A stretch of DNA of 64,000 bases from Parvularcula sp. LCG005. GTDB lineage: Bacteria > Pseudomonadota > Alphaproteobacteria > Caulobacterales > Parvularculaceae. Numbering within the stretch: the first letter of the stretch is position 1; every line of letters begins with the position of its first letter. The position numbers and the translations under genes are program-made. The stretch lies in the NCBI RefSeq assembly GCF_032930845.1, contig NZ_CP136758.1, positions 2,247,001 to 2,311,000 on the forward strand, read 5' to 3'. Positions 28,154 through 37,940 of the stretch are shown piece by piece. The notes under the pieces are model-generated. The model worked only from the letters and a program-made list of their open reading frames with translations, was not told where the DNA came from and searched no databases.

Positions 28154-29554
28154 TCAGAGGAAACCGAGAGTCTTCTGACCGAAATTGCCGATATTGGGGA
28201 GCGCTGCGGTCAGGTCCGTGTTGTTCAGTCCAAACCAGGCGCCCAATGTCGCAGCATATTGATCAACCGACGTCGTGGGGATGAGGCGTCCCTTGGAGCG
28301 CGTGTAGTTCTGCAGGCTAAGATCAGGCGGCGGAATATCACCGTAAATGGCCCCACCCTTGACCGAACCGCCCACGACGAAGTGATGACTGCCCCAGCCG
28401 TGATCGGTCCCGTCGCCATTGTCGATCATGGAACGACCGAAATCTGACAGGGTGAACAGCGTGACATCGTCATGCGTACCCAGCTCTTTCATCGCCGCCA
28501 CGAAGGACCGCACGCTCTCCGCCAGATCGCTGTGTAGCGCGGACAGTCGGGTCGGCTGGCCCGAATGGGTGTCAAAACCGGGTAACTGGACAAAGAACAC
28601 CTGGCGGGGCACGTTCAGCAGATTCCGCATACCGATGGTTTCAGCGACAGTCTGCAGCTGGGCGCCCAGATAGGATGTTGGAAAACTGGTCGCGACCTGG
28701 GTGCGCATGTTCCAGCAGGTCTGGAACTCCTTCTGCGCATCAATCGCGCGGCCATTCATGCGGGCAAGGTCACGGCTCAAAGCATTTCCCAATGCAATAT
28801 CATGACTGGCGAGATGCTGTTCGAGAACGGCCCGCGTGTGATCATTGCGATAGACGGAGGGCAAGACCCAGTTGGTATCGGTCGGCACCATTGGCACCGG
28901 ACCATTGGGACGAACGATGTAGGGATAGGCCTCATCGCCGGTCAGAAACGGTGTCATGCCGCCCGCTGAAACAACCGAGAACGGATGCGTCTGCGCCATC
29001 GACCCATCGGCGAAACGCCCGCCCCAGCCCTTGACGGTGCCTTCGGTCCCGAACGTCATCCATGTCGAACGCTGATCATTATGCGAATAGAGCTGCGCAG
29101 GAATGAGCCCTCGTCCCGCCTCGTACGCATCACGGCCGATGGGTTCGATCAGGGGACCAACGCTCCCCACCACCGCAGCATCGCCGCTGTTGAAAAGGGC
29201 CTGCAGCGGCGCCAGATCATCAGGGACACCGAATTTCTGTCCGCCAAACTTAGAAATATTGCTGGCATTCAGCAGGTTCAGTCTCGCTCTTTCGCGTGTT
29301 CCGTAGCCCTGGCCGTAGGCCGACAGCAGTGCCCCACGGTACGACGCATAGGCGTTATAACTGATATCATCAGCGGGCAGAATTGTGTCGTAGTGATCCA
29401 TTCCGCCTGTCAGCATGAGGCAGACTAGCGCCTTATAGCCCGATCCGGCCGCTTGCGCCGATGAGCCGACGAGCTGGCTGAATATGCCCGCGCTACCGGC
29501 CATGCCGAGGGCGGATAATCCGGACAGGAACTGTCGGCGGTTTACATTGGCCAT
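28154..29554 (-). CDS. DUF1501 family protein, Tat-exported
   Basis: 466 residues. NRRQFLSGLSALGMAGSAGIFSQLVGSSAQAA is a Tat signal. Family features: LMLTGGMDHYDTILP, LPGFDTHSGQ and DHGWGSHHFVVGG. DUF1501 belongs to the alkaline-phosphatase/sulfatase-like superfamily, but the reaction is unknown. It follows the DUF1800 gene after 15 bases; these two families are nearly always paired and both exported, so they probably act on the same envelope substrate. Confidence 0.88.
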   Translation of the reverse strand: MANVNRRQFLSGLSALGMAGSAGIFSQLVGSSAQAAGSGYKALVCLMLTGGMDHYDTILPADDISYNAYASYRGALLSAYGQGYGTRERARLNLLNASNISKFGGQKFGVPDDLAPLQALFNSGDAAVVGSVGPLIEPIGRDAYEAGRGLIPAQLYSHNDQRSTWMTFGTEGTVKGWGGRFADGSMAQTHPFSVVSAGGMTPFLTGDEAYPYIVRPNGPVPMVPTDTNWVLPSVYRNDHTRAVLEQHLASHDIALGNALSRDLARMNGRAIDAQKEFQTCWNMRTQVATSFPTSYLGAQLQTVAETIGMRNLLNVPRQVFFVQLPGFDTHSGQPTRLSALHSDLAESVRSFVAAMKELGTHDDVTLFTLSDFGRSMIDNGDGTDHGWGSHHFVVGGSVKGGAIYGDIPPPDLSLQNYTRSKGRLIPTTSVDQYAATLGAWFGLNNTDLTAALPNIGNFGQKTLGFL

Positions 29555-29569
29555 TCTCTTGTCCTTACC

Positions 29570-31345
29570 TTAATACATCACGCTGAATTCAGGGGCGGTG
29601 ACCGTCATCAGGATGGCCACACCCACACGCTCGAAAAGATCATTGTCGCGCGTGCTGCCCGTGCCGAGCGGCATGTCATCCACGACGTCGATGATCAGTT
29701 CCTTGGTATCGTCTGACATGCGATTAAAGGTCAGCAGTTCATCGAGGTGATCAACCAGATCCGCCGGCACATCAGCCAACGACTTTTCATATTCGTAGTC
29801 CGGCGTGAAAGATGTCGTGCCAGCTGTTTTGACCGCCGTCTTGTCCATCACGTACCACGCCATGAAATTGACGTAGCCGACTCGGCTGCCCTCATGAGAT
29901 ACCTGAAATTCCGGCACTGTCAGGCCGTCGTCACCGGTCTCGGTCTTTGGAGCCACATATCCGGGACGGTAGAAATTGAAGACGGACGCTGCGCGGAATG
30001 GATGTTGCCCCAGCGCATTTGACGGGTTCGACGTGTCCACGAGAGACTTCTCGTTTTCTGCCGTCACCGGATAGACATTGAATGCCCGTGCCCAGTGCAG
30101 GAAGCGCAAGATCGGTTCACGGACCTTGCCGACCGTTTCCGCATCATTGCCCCGGTCCATGGCATCCTCATCCAGCAGGATGGCCGCGATCGTGGCCTTC
30201 AGATCACCGCGCCGACCCGCCCCGAAGGTCACACCGGTTTCCGTTGTAAAGCGTCCAGCAGCAAATGCCTGCGCGACCCGCTGCACGTAGGCAGGTGACG
30301 GATCACTTTGGGTGAAGCGCTGGATCAACTGGCGACTGATGAACGGGGCGCTGTTCTGATGCGCGACCAGCGTATCCAGGGCCCGATCAATACTGGCAGC
30401 AGCGCCCGTGCCCGCCGGGATTGTGATGCCCAAAAACTGTTTCGCGTCAGCGCTGTGATATTCGGGATAGATGACGAGGCGCGAGTATACGGATTCCGGC
30501 GTAATATCTGTGGCATAGAACCCCGACCCCTGCAGCGCCAGGCCCGTGAACACGTGCGAAAGTCCGACAACGTCATCATTCGTGTAGGTATTGATCGGCA
30601 TACCATTGCTGCCCAGCCGTGGTTCACCGTTCTGTTGCAGCTCGACCAGACCGATCGTGAACAGCTGCATGATTTCGCGCGCGTAGTTTTCGTCCGGCTG
30701 GCGCCCCGTATTCGAGTCGGCCTTGCGGTTGCGCAGATAGGTCAGGAACTCGGCCATCGCCGGGGTGTATGTGACCTCCTCCAATACGTCGCGATAATTA
30801 CCAAAGGCGCCCCGGGACAGCACGTCCATATATTGCGCCATGGATGCAGGGCCGTAATGGAGCTGGGATTCGGACACCACAACGATCTGCGACAGGGCGA
30901 ACACCATGCGCTGGCGCAGCTGATCATTATTTGCGATTGCCGCGTTCCAGAACAGGTCCGTATGGGCACTTTTCGCCAGCGTCTCGCCGTTGTCTATGCG
31001 ATCCTTCAAAGTTGGCAGATACAGGGTGGGCGATGCGGCAAACTGGGCTTTCAGCCAGTCTACCCGATCCTGCCCTACCGCCGCATCGATTTCGGCCTGA
31101 GATGCGCCGAACGTGGCCTGCGCCAGAAAAGTGGCGGCCTCGGTCTCATCATCGATGACATAAGGAGACGCCGTTGAATTCGACGTCGGCGGCTTCGCTG
31201 GTGGCGGCGCCGGTGGTGGTGTGACAACGGCTGCCGGTGCTGGCGTGCTGGATCCGCCACCCCCGCCACAGGCAGGGAGGGCCAGAACACAAACCACCGC
31301 ACACAGACGCAGAATGCGCCTATATTGCATCATATCCAATCCCAT
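29570..31345 (-). CDS. DUF1800 family lipoprotein
   Basis: 591 residues from the chosen start. A lipoprotein signal ends LALPAC, followed by GGGGGSSTPAPAAVV..., a Gly/Pro/Ala-rich linker to about residue 60. The DUF1800 domain shows FLAQATFGASQAEID, MVFALSQIVVVSES and RQPDENYAREIMQLFTIGL. The function is unknown. Start at 31345 (MGLDMMQYRR) has AGGTGA 6 bases upstream; ATG at 31333 is also possible. An upstream in-frame start at 31498 would put about 50 non-signal residues ahead of the lipoprotein signal and is unlikely. Co-transcribed with the DUF1501 gene. Confidence 0.88.
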   Translation of the reverse strand: MGLDMMQYRRILRLCAVVCVLALPACGGGGGSSTPAPAAVVTPPPAPPPAKPPTSNSTASPYVIDDETEAATFLAQATFGASQAEIDAAVGQDRVDWLKAQFAASPTLYLPTLKDRIDNGETLAKSAHTDLFWNAAIANNDQLRQRMVFALSQIVVVSESQLHYGPASMAQYMDVLSRGAFGNYRDVLEEVTYTPAMAEFLTYLRNRKADSNTGRQPDENYAREIMQLFTIGLVELQQNGEPRLGSNGMPINTYTNDDVVGLSHVFTGLALQGSGFYATDITPESVYSRLVIYPEYHSADAKQFLGITIPAGTGAAASIDRALDTLVAHQNSAPFISRQLIQRFTQSDPSPAYVQRVAQAFAAGRFTTETGVTFGAGRRGDLKATIAAILLDEDAMDRGNDAETVGKVREPILRFLHWARAFNVYPVTAENEKSLVDTSNPSNALGQHPFRAASVFNFYRPGYVAPKTETGDDGLTVPEFQVSHEGSRVGYVNFMAWYVMDKTAVKTAGTTSFTPDYEYEKSLADVPADLVDHLDELLTFNRMSDDTKELIIDVVDDMPLGTGSTRDNDLFERVGVAILMTVTAPEFSVMY

Positions 31346-31702
31346 CTGCTCACCTGCCCGGCATTTGCCCAAATGCCGCGCCCCACAGGTGTGCCCACTA
31401 AGAGCGTTGCTGCACTGCGCGACCGGTTGGTCCCGCAAGCCATTTTCCCTGCAACGTCTCCCCATGCTGAACTTCGTCAGCTGAAGATTGTTAACCAAGC
31501 GAAAGGCCTCGTGTCGAGCGTTATTCCGGCGTGAGATTGTCGTACGGAGGTGAAATTAAAGTCAGATTACGGTAACCAACTAATCTGTATTAAATCCAGT
31601 AGCTTATCACCCAGCCAAACGCCCCGTGCGGCGGGATGACAGTTGCGTCAGGCGCGGGGCTGCGTAAGACAAGCGGGCAGTGAAACTGAGGCGTATCCTG
31701 AA
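31346..31702. promoter_or_regulatory. Divergent region between the DUF1800 lipoprotein and ABC transporter genes
   Basis: 357 bases without a convincing gene. It holds a perfect hairpin-forming repeat CGGCATTT/AAATGCCG (31359-31378) right before the DUF1800 ribosome-binding site, and an AT-rich stretch around 31550-31610 that includes TATTAAAT, a possible -10 element. Both divergent promoters must lie here. In-frame TTG at 31643 could extend the ABC ATPase. Confidence 0.4.
31359..31378 (-). promoter_or_regulatory. Hairpin next to the DUF1800 ribosome-binding site
   Basis: CGGCATTT (31359-31366) and AAATGCCG (31371-31378) form a perfect 8-base stem with a GCCC loop, ending 3 bases before the AGGTGA ribosome-binding site of the DUF1800 gene. 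It may affect translation or mark a regulator site. Confidence 0.4.
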
Positions 31703-32419
31703 GTGACTGAGACAAGCCCAGCGCTGGATCTGACGAATGTCCGCTTCTCCTGGAAGCGTTCGAGCCCCGTCATCGACATTGAATCGTTAACGATTGCGGC
31801 AGGCGAACGGATTTTTTTGCAGGGCGCAAGCGGATCCGGGAAGTCGACCCTTCTGTCCCTGATCGCCGGCATCACCCCGCCCCAATCCGGGCAGGTCAGC
31901 GTCCTGGGACAGGACATGTCCAGCCTGTCCGCGCCGCTGCGGGATGCCTTTCGCGCAGCGCATCTCGGCATCATCTTCCAGCAGTTCAATCTGCTGCCCT
32001 ATCTGTCTCTGATCGACAATGTGCTGTTGCCGTGCCGCTTCTCCGCCAAGCGCGGTCAGGCGCTCGGTTCGTCACAGGGCAGCTGGCCGGACGCGGCACG
32101 CGACCTGCTCGACCGTCTTGGCCTTGCTGAAGTGGCACGTTCCGGACGCGCCGTGTCCAAGCTCAGCGTCGGCCAGCAACAGCGGGTGGCAGCAGCGCGG
32201 GCCCTGATCGGGTCACCGCAATTCATCATCGCCGATGAACCCACCTCGGCGCTCGATGCGTCAGCGAGGGGTGTGTTTATCGACACGCTGATGAAGGAGG
32301 TTGATCGCACCGGTGCCGCGCTTCTGTTTGTTTCCCATGACCAGAGCCTTGGCGCGCGTTTCGACCGGCAGATCAGCCTGCACGATATCAACAGGGCGAT
32401 TGTGGAGGGCGCGGCGTGA
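31703..32419 (+). CDS. ABC transporter ATP-binding protein (LolD/MacB type)
   Basis: 238 residues from a GTG start. Walker A GASGSGKST, Q-loop FQQFNLLPYLSLIDNV, signature KLSVGQQQRVAAARAL, Walker B FIIADEPTSALD and switch His in FVSHD. The type is that of FtsE/LolD/MacB systems, which drive membrane proteins in mechanotransmission rather than classic import. GTG at 31703 gives a normal N-terminus (VTETSPALDLTNVRFSW); TTG at 31643 is an alternative. The permease GTG start overlaps its stop by 4 bases. Confidence 0.9.
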   Translation: MTETSPALDLTNVRFSWKRSSPVIDIESLTIAAGERIFLQGASGSGKSTLLSLIAGITPPQSGQVSVLGQDMSSLSAPLRDAFRAAHLGIIFQQFNLLPYLSLIDNVLLPCRFSAKRGQALGSSQGSWPDAARDLLDRLGLAEVARSGRAVSKLSVGQQQRVAAARALIGSPQFIIADEPTSALDASARGVFIDTLMKEVDRTGAALLFVSHDQSLGARFDRQISLHDINRAIVEGAA

Positions 32420-33639
32420 AACCGTCATTTTTCTTGTCCCTTGCCTGGAAGAGCCTGACGAACCGGCGGGCGACAGCGATCCTCACCGTCCTGACCGTCG
32501 CCCTATCCGTCACCCTGTTCCTGGGCGTGCAGAAAATTGAGCAGGCAGCCGAGCAGAGTTTCGAGAGTACAATCTCCGGCACCGATATTATCGTCGGCGC
32601 ACGGACCGGTTCAGTGAACCTTCTTCTGTACGCCGTTTTCCGGATCGGTGAGCCGTCAGCGAATATCAGCTGGGAGAGCTACCAGACCTTTGCCAATGCG
32701 CCCGGCGTTGAGTGGACCGTGCCGCTGTCACTCGGAGACACTCACAAGGGGTTTCGCGTCCTGGGCACCGACGAGCGGTATTTTGAGCATTTCCGCTATG
32801 GCGGCGGGCGGGCGCTGGCCTTTGCCGCAGGTGATGCCTTTGCCGATGAGCATGATACCGTCATTGGCGCGCAGGTCGCCCGCACGCTGGGTTACAGCGT
32901 CGGCGATGAGGTCACCATCTCCCACGGCATCATTTCCGCTGGCTTTGCAGAGCATGCCGGGCATCCCTTCATCGTCAGTGGCATTCTGGCGCCGACCGGG
33001 ACACCGGTAGATCGTACCATGCACGTCTCGCTTGGCGGACTGGAAGCGGTCCACGAAGACATCAACGGTGAGCATGAAGGCGATCCAGAACAGATTTCGG
33101 CATTTCTGGTCGGGTTGTCGAACCCGACTCTGGCCCTGAAATACCAGCGCGACGTCAACACCTATGAGGGAGAAGCGCTGCTCGCGATCATGCCCGGCAT
33201 CGCCCTTGCCCAGTTGTGGGAAGTGGTCGGCGCGGCGCAGACGGCCCTGTCGGTCACGGCGACCTTTGTCGTCATCACGGGTCTTCTCGGCCTGCTCACA
33301 GCGATCCTGACGTCGCTGAATGAGCGTCGCCGTGAAGTCGCCGTACTGCGAGCCGCGGGCGCGCAACGCGGTCATATCTTCAGTCTCCTGGTCTGGGAAT
33401 CGACACTGGTAGCGACCCTCGGCGCGGCTCTGGGCGCAGCGGCTGTCTATGGTGGGCTCAGGCTGGCCGGACCGTGGATCGAGCAACGTTACGGCGTACC
33501 GCTCAGCGGGCTTGGCCCGAGCGCCCATGATCTGGGGCTGCTCGGTCTCGTCGTTCTGGCAGCGACGCTGCTCGGCATGGTTCCCGCCTGGCGGGCCTAT
33601 CGCAACTCCCTCGCCGATGGACTGACCGTCAAATTATGA
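32416..33639 (+). CDS. ABC transporter permease (FtsX/MacB type)
   Basis: 407 residues from a GTG start coupled to the ATPase gene. One N-terminal helix (about 20-40), a large periplasmic domain (about 45-270, with [34 protein letters not shown]) and three C-terminal helices, the standard FtsX layout. The last cytosolic loop motif [25 protein letters not shown] is present. Together with the ATPase it forms a complete exporter or envelope-remodelling pair; the substrate is unknown. Its stop overlaps the next gene's start by 4 bases. Confidence 0.9.
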   Translation: MKPSFFLSLAWKSLTNRRATAILTVLTVALSVTLFLGVQKIEQAAEQSFESTISGTDIIVGARTGSVNLLLYAVFRIGEPSANISWESYQTFANAPGVEWTVPLSLGDTHKGFRVLGTDERYFEHFRYGGGRALAFAAGDAFADEHDTVIGAQVARTLGYSVGDEVTISHGIISAGFAEHAGHPFIVSGILAPTGTPVDRTMHVSLGGLEAVHEDINGEHEGDPEQISAFLVGLSNPTLALKYQRDVNTYEGEALLAIMPGIALAQLWEVVGAAQTALSVTATFVVITGLLGLLTAILTSLNERRREVAVLRAAGAQRGHIFSLLVWESTLVATLGAALGAAAVYGGLRLAGPWIEQRYGVPLSGLGPSAHDLGLLGLVVLAATLLGMVPAWRAYRNSLADGLTVKL

Positions 33640-34805
33640 CCGACAAGACTTCATGGGATGACCCGCTTCTGCTGGATCGTCAGCTTACCGATGACGAGCG
33701 CCAGATCCGCGACAGTGCGCGCGCTTTCGCCTCCGATCGTCTCCTGCCGGGTGTCGTAGCCGCGTATCGCGATGAACACTTTGACCGGTCGATCATGACC
33801 GCTATGGGCGCTCATGGACTGCTCGGTGTCATGTTGCCCGAAACCTATGGCGGCATAGGAGCCGGTCACGTCGCCTATGGCCTTGTGGCCCGCGAGATTG
33901 AGCGCGTGGATAGCGGCTATCGGTCCGCTCTTTCGGTACAGACGTCCTTGGCCATGTACGCCATTCAGGCTTTTGGCAGCGAGGAGCAGAAAGCGCGATA
34001 TCTGCCTGACATGGCGGCGGGCGAGCGCATTGGCTGTTTTGGTCTCACCGAACCGGATGGTGGATCCGACCCCGGAGCCATGGCCACAAAGGCCGTGGCC
34101 GTTGCAGATGGGTACAGACTGAACGGCGCGAAGACCTGGATCACCAATTCACCCATCGCGGACCTCGCCATCGTGTGGGCGCGCCTGGATGACGATATCC
34201 GCGGATTTATCGTCGAGCGCGGCACCAAAGGGTTCAGCACACCGACAATCACCGGCAAGCTGTCCCTGCGCGCGTCGATCACGGGCGAAATTGTCCTTGA
34301 TGATGCGATCGTGCCAGAAGATGCGCTTCTGCCGGAAGTTCGCGGACTGAAGGGGCCGTTCAGCTGCCTCAACAAGGCGCGCCACGGCATCTGCTGGGGC
34401 ACGATGGGCGCGGCAGAGGCCTGCTGGCACGCTGCGCGATCCTATGCGCTGGATCGGCAGCTGTTTGGCCGCCCCCTCGCCGCGACGCAGCTTGTTCAGA
34501 AAAAGCTGGCCGACATGCAGACCGAAATCACGCTGGGCCTGCAAGGTGCGCTGCAGCTAGGGCGTCTCCTCGACGCGGGCACAGCCGCGCCGGAGACGAT
34601 ATCGCTCCTGAAGCGGAACAATTGCGGCAAGGCGCTCGATATTGCCCGGCAGGCCCGAGACATCCATGGCGGCAACGGGATTGCCGGCGAGTATCATGTC
34701 ATGCGGCATGTGGCGAATTTGGAAACCGTGAATACCTATGAGGGCACCCACGACGTTCACGCCCTGATCCTCGGCCGGTGGCAGACGGGCATACCCGCCT
34801 TCTAG
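33636..34805 (+). CDS. gcdH: Glutaryl-CoA dehydrogenase (acyl-CoA dehydrogenase family)
   Basis: 389 residues. Oxidises and decarboxylates glutaryl-CoA to crotonyl-CoA in lysine/tryptophan breakdown, passing electrons to ETF. Motifs: [17 protein letters not shown] (FAD/substrate), [20 protein letters not shown], catalytic Glu in [16 protein letters not shown], which is the glutaryl-CoA dehydrogenase form. The ATG overlaps the permease stop (ATGA), an odd partner for a transporter. It converges on a CitE-like gene, whose stop overlaps by 4 bases. Confidence 0.9.
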   Translation: MTDKTSWDDPLLLDRQLTDDERQIRDSARAFASDRLLPGVVAAYRDEHFDRSIMTAMGAHGLLGVMLPETYGGIGAGHVAYGLVAREIERVDSGYRSALSVQTSLAMYAIQAFGSEEQKARYLPDMAAGERIGCFGLTEPDGGSDPGAMATKAVAVADGYRLNGAKTWITNSPIADLAIVWARLDDDIRGFIVERGTKGFSTPTITGKLSLRASITGEIVLDDAIVPEDALLPEVRGLKGPFSCLNKARHGICWGTMGAAEACWHAARSYALDRQLFGRPLAATQLVQKKLADMQTEITLGLQGALQLGRLLDAGTAAPETISLLKRNNCGKALDIARQARDIHGGNGIAGEYHVMRHVANLETVNTYEGTHDVHALILGRWQTGIPAF

Positions 34806-35632
34806 TGACGCGCGGCCGCTAAAATACGCTGCGCAGATTTGATGACCGGCAGCTCAACCATCTTGCCGTCAAGAAGCGTCAAGCCGGTGTCGGACGCTTC
34901 ATAGGCTGCCATCACCCGCTCCGCATACTGAACTTCTTCATCAGTCGGCGCCAGCGCTTTATGTATGCCCGCCAGTTGCGCCGGATGGATCGCCGCCCTT
35001 GCATAAATCCCGAGTTTCTTCGCGCGGCGGGTCGACTCTATCAGCCCCTCTTCATCGCGCACGTCCAGGTAAGGCACATCGAACAGCTTCTTCCGCGCTG
35101 CGCCAAAGGCAAGAGCGCAGCGTGATCGTCCGTACAGATGCGCCTCCCATGACAGGTCACACCCAATATCTGCCGCCAGATCGATGGCGCCATAAATCGC
35201 GGCCACAACGCCGGGGTGGTCGGCAATGGCCTCAACATTCTGAATACCGCGAGCGGATTCAAGCACTGCAATAATGCGATTGTGGCCATAGGCCTCATGC
35301 ACGACCGATATATCGTCCGCACCCGACGGTTTGGGGACCATCACAAAATCGATACCGGCCGCGCCAGCAATCGCGTCGAAATCCTTCCGTCCGGCCTCGG
35401 TCCCCACTGCGTTGACCCGCAGGCCCAACAGGCGGTCGCGATCTTTGGTCGAGGCGAGATACGCGAGGGTCGCCTCCCGCGCCGCGTCCTTGTCACCGGG
35501 CGCGACGGCGTCTTCCAGATCGATGCAGACCAGATCCGTCTCCGCGCCGGCCGCCTTGGCAAACCGGTCAGGCCGAGACCCAGGGACAAAAAGAAGCGAG
35601 CGCCAGTGAAGGCTGTCAGGGGTGTCGGTCAT
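34802..35632 (-). CDS. CitE-like HpcH/HpaI lyase (malyl-/citramalyl-CoA lyase family)
   Basis: 276 residues, TIM-barrel CitE family: [36 protein letters not shown] holds the Mg/CoA motif, [12 protein letters not shown] the catalytic Glu, and [12 protein letters not shown] the Asp Mg ligand. Without citD/citF nearby it is not a citrate lyase subunit; it probably cleaves or makes a beta-hydroxyacyl-CoA such as (3S)-malyl- or citramalyl-CoA. It lies 3 bases after the single-span membrane protein gene. Confidence 0.85.
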   Translation of the reverse strand: MTDTPDSLHWRSLLFVPGSRPDRFAKAAGAETDLVCIDLEDAVAPGDKDAAREATLAYLASTKDRDRLLGLRVNAVGTEAGRKDFDAIAGAAGIDFVMVPKPSGADDISVVHEAYGHNRIIAVLESARGIQNVEAIADHPGVVAAIYGAIDLAADIGCDLSWEAHLYGRSRCALAFGAARKKLFDVPYLDVRDEEGLIESTRRAKKLGIYARAAIHPAQLAGIHKALAPTDEEVQYAERVMAAYEASDTGLTLLDGKMVELPVIKSAQRILAAARH

Positions 35633-35635
35633 GCT

Positions 35636-36580
35636 TCAGTCCTTGTCGTTTTCTTCTATTCGCCGCAGCAATTCGCCCAGATCCTTCTGATCGATATCGG
35701 GATCATCCCGCAACATCCAGCTTGGCGCCCAGCCCGACAGCGGTTCGATCGGCCTCGTGCCATTGTCGGCAAAAGCATCCTGATTGAACGGCGATGCATA
35801 TTTCCGCGGATCCCGCAGGGCATCAAACTTGGCAAGCTCTTCGGGCGAATCAAAGGCCTCGCGGAAGCGCCGCGGCGTGGGATCGAATGTCCTGTCACGA
35901 AAGCGGGGGTCAGCCCGCTCATAGACCGTCGTATTCTCCCCCATGCCGGCAAGGGCGTCGGGGCCATAGGATGGCCGAGCGTAGCCACCGCGACGCAGGT
36001 CTTCGGCAATGCGCCCCCAATCTTCACCGCCATTGATCTCGGCCTGCCATCCGGACAACACCTCGCGACCGGCGCACTCAGCCGCCTTGTCGGGGTCCGA
36101 AAAAAACTGATAGCAATTCAGGGCGATGATACCGGCAGGATCGCCGGTGGGCTGGTCCACTTCCGGCACGGCAACACTGGGCAAGTCATCGACGGGCGCC
36201 GATCGTCCGGCGGGCACGGCGGTCGCCGCAGGCTGTTCAGCGAGCTCGCCCTCTGGCGCGGGGACGGGCCCCTCCTCTTCTTCCGCTACCGCAGTTGTGT
36301 CCGAAGCCGACGGCGTCGCTTCAATCTCAGGGTAGCGCTCAGCTTCCGCCGGACGGGTCGGCACCACAAAAACATTGGCTACCTTCGGCTCCAGCCTACC
36401 TCGCGGCTCATCCGGCACAGCGAGATGAAAAAGACTGCCCGCCAGCAGGAGATTGAGCGCTAGGGCTCCCGCCCAGGGGAGGGCCTTTCGGGCACGGGGA
36501 TGACGCGCCAGCCACGCCTCCGCGCGGCGGGTGAGCGCCGTCATTTGTCGGCGCGCCAGTATTCTCGTTCCCGTCGCCAT
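35636..36580 (-). CDS. Single-span membrane protein of unknown function
   Basis: 314 residues from the preferred start (MATGTRILARR; AGGGTGG 5 bases upstream). One membrane helix (PWAGALALNLLLAGSLFHLAV) near residue 40, an acidic Pro/Ala/Glu-rich linker of about 100 residues, then a C-terminal domain with two Cys (NCYQFF, ECAG) and charged stretches (RFRDRTFDPTPRRFREAFDS). I do not recognise the family. Translation start at 36544 is an alternative. Layout (short inside, one helix, Pro-rich spacer) recalls TonB-type energy proteins but no such domain is seen. Divergent from purD. Confidence 0.6.
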   Translation of the reverse strand: MATGTRILARRQMTALTRRAEAWLARHPRARKALPWAGALALNLLLAGSLFHLAVPDEPRGRLEPKVANVFVVPTRPAEAERYPEIEATPSASDTTAVAEEEEGPVPAPEGELAEQPAATAVPAGRSAPVDDLPSVAVPEVDQPTGDPAGIIALNCYQFFSDPDKAAECAGREVLSGWQAEINGGEDWGRIAEDLRRGGYARPSYGPDALAGMGENTTVYERADPRFRDRTFDPTPRRFREAFDSPEELAKFDALRDPRKYASPFNQDAFADNGTRPIEPLSGWAPSWMLRDDPDIDQKDLGELLRRIEENDKD

Positions 36581-36640
36581 TGCATCCACCCTAGCGACCG
36601 GGCTATCCGCTGTGACCTGAATTGTTGGAGAAGGTTCGGC

Positions 36641-37894
36641 ATGCACATTCTGGTGATCGGCAATGGGGGACGCGAGCACGCGCTGGCCTGGAAAGTGGCC
36701 AGCAGCCCTCTGGTGAAACGGCTGACCGTGGCGCCGGGCAATCCCGGCACCGCTGGCATCGCTGAAAACGTGGACCTCAAGGCGGACGAAATCGTCGGCT
36801 TTGCGAAAGCAGAGAACGTCAATCTGGTGATTGTCGGGCCGGAAGTACCGCTGGCCAATGGTCTGGCTGATGACCTGCAGGCTGCAGGTATTCCATGCTT
36901 TGGCCCCACCAAAGACGGCGCGCAGCTGGAAACGTCAAAATCGTTCATGAAGGATCTGGCCGCCGAGGCCGGGGTGCCCACCGCGCAATACCAGACCTTT
37001 ACCGATGCAGCGCCGGCCAAGGCGTTCCTGCGGTCGCTGTCCGCGCCCTATGTTATCAAGGCCGACGGCCTGGCCGCAGGCAAGGGGGTCATCATCGCCC
37101 AGGGCCTGCAGGAAGCTGAAGACACTATCGACAACATGCTGTCCGGTCAGTTCGGCGCGGCCAGCCAGACCGTAGTCATCGAAGAATTTCTGCGCGGGAC
37201 GGAGCTGTCCGTGTTCGCGGTCACCGACGGGGAAACGCTTCTGCATTTCGGCGCTGCCCAGGACCATAAGCGGGCCTTCGACAATGATGAGGGACCGAAT
37301 ACTGGCGGGATGGGCGGGTTCTCCCCCACGCCGCTGGACACGCCCGAGAACATCGAAGCGGCCTACAGCCAGATTATCCGGCCGACGCTGGATGCGTTAC
37401 GCAAGCGGGGCATCACCTATCGCGGCGTGCTCTATGCCGGTCTGATGATGACGGCCGACGGCCCGAAACTGATCGAATACAATGTCCGGTTCGGAGATCC
37501 TGAGTGTCAGATCCTGATGCGCCGCATCCGCAGTGACATCATGCCGGCCTTGTGGGGCGCTGCGACGGGTCGGCTCGCCGGTGTCGGGCTCGATTTCATC
37601 CCGAACGCTGCCGCCAATATCGTGATCGCCACGCGCGGCTACCCGGACAAATATGAGAAGGGATCAATCATCGCCGGCATCAAGCTCGCCGAGGCCGACC
37701 GCGACGTCGTGGTCTTCCATGCGGGCACAGCGCTCGAGGGTGACCATCTGACCGCAGCAGGCGGCCGGGTCCTGAATGTCACGGCGACGGGCACGTCGAT
37801 CGGTGACGCCCTCAACAAGTGCTATGACGCGGCGGCCAAGATCGACTGGCCCGAAGGGTTCTATCGCACCGATATCGGCAAGGCCCTGCGCTAG
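36641..37894 (+). CDS. purD: Phosphoribosylamine-glycine ligase
   Basis: 417 residues, second step of purine synthesis. ATP-grasp enzyme with MHILVIGNGGREHALAWK, VAPGNPGTAG, GPEVPLANGLADDL, YVIKADGLAAGKGV, EEFLRGTELSVFAVTDG, NTGGMGGFSPTP and EYNVRFGDPECQ. GGAGAAGG precedes the ATG at 36641; a longer in-frame start at 36500 is not supported by family N-termini. Ends at a strong hairpin. Confidence 0.98.
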   Translation: MHILVIGNGGREHALAWKVASSPLVKRLTVAPGNPGTAGIAENVDLKADEIVGFAKAENVNLVIVGPEVPLANGLADDLQAAGIPCFGPTKDGAQLETSKSFMKDLAAEAGVPTAQYQTFTDAAPAKAFLRSLSAPYVIKADGLAAGKGVIIAQGLQEAEDTIDNMLSGQFGAASQTVVIEEFLRGTELSVFAVTDGETLLHFGAAQDHKRAFDNDEGPNTGGMGGFSPTPLDTPENIEAAYSQIIRPTLDALRKRGITYRGVLYAGLMMTADGPKLIEYNVRFGDPECQILMRRIRSDIMPALWGAATGRLAGVGLDFIPNAAANIVIATRGYPDKYEKGSIIAGIKLAEADRDVVVFHAGTALEGDHLTAAGGRVLNVTATGTSIGDALNKCYDAAAKIDWPEGFYRTDIGKALR

Positions 37895-37904
37895 GTCCTC
37901 AAAA

Positions 37905-37925
37905 AAGGGGGCCAGCGGCCCCCTT
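37905..37925. terminator. Bidirectional terminator between purD and the M49-like gene
   Basis: A perfect 9-base stem AAGGGGGCC (37905-37913) / GGCCCCCTT (37917-37925) with an AGC loop. The six A at 37901-37906 give a T6 run on the minus strand, so it is best for the M49-like gene; it can also stop purD. Confidence 0.8.
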
Positions 37926-37940
37926 CCCCGTTGATGCTAC

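Noticed and set aside
35216-36463. 415-codon open frame on the plus strand
   Set aside because: It lies opposite the CitE-like gene and the single-span membrane protein gene, whose motifs are clear in the former. Its own sequence shows no domain or start signal.
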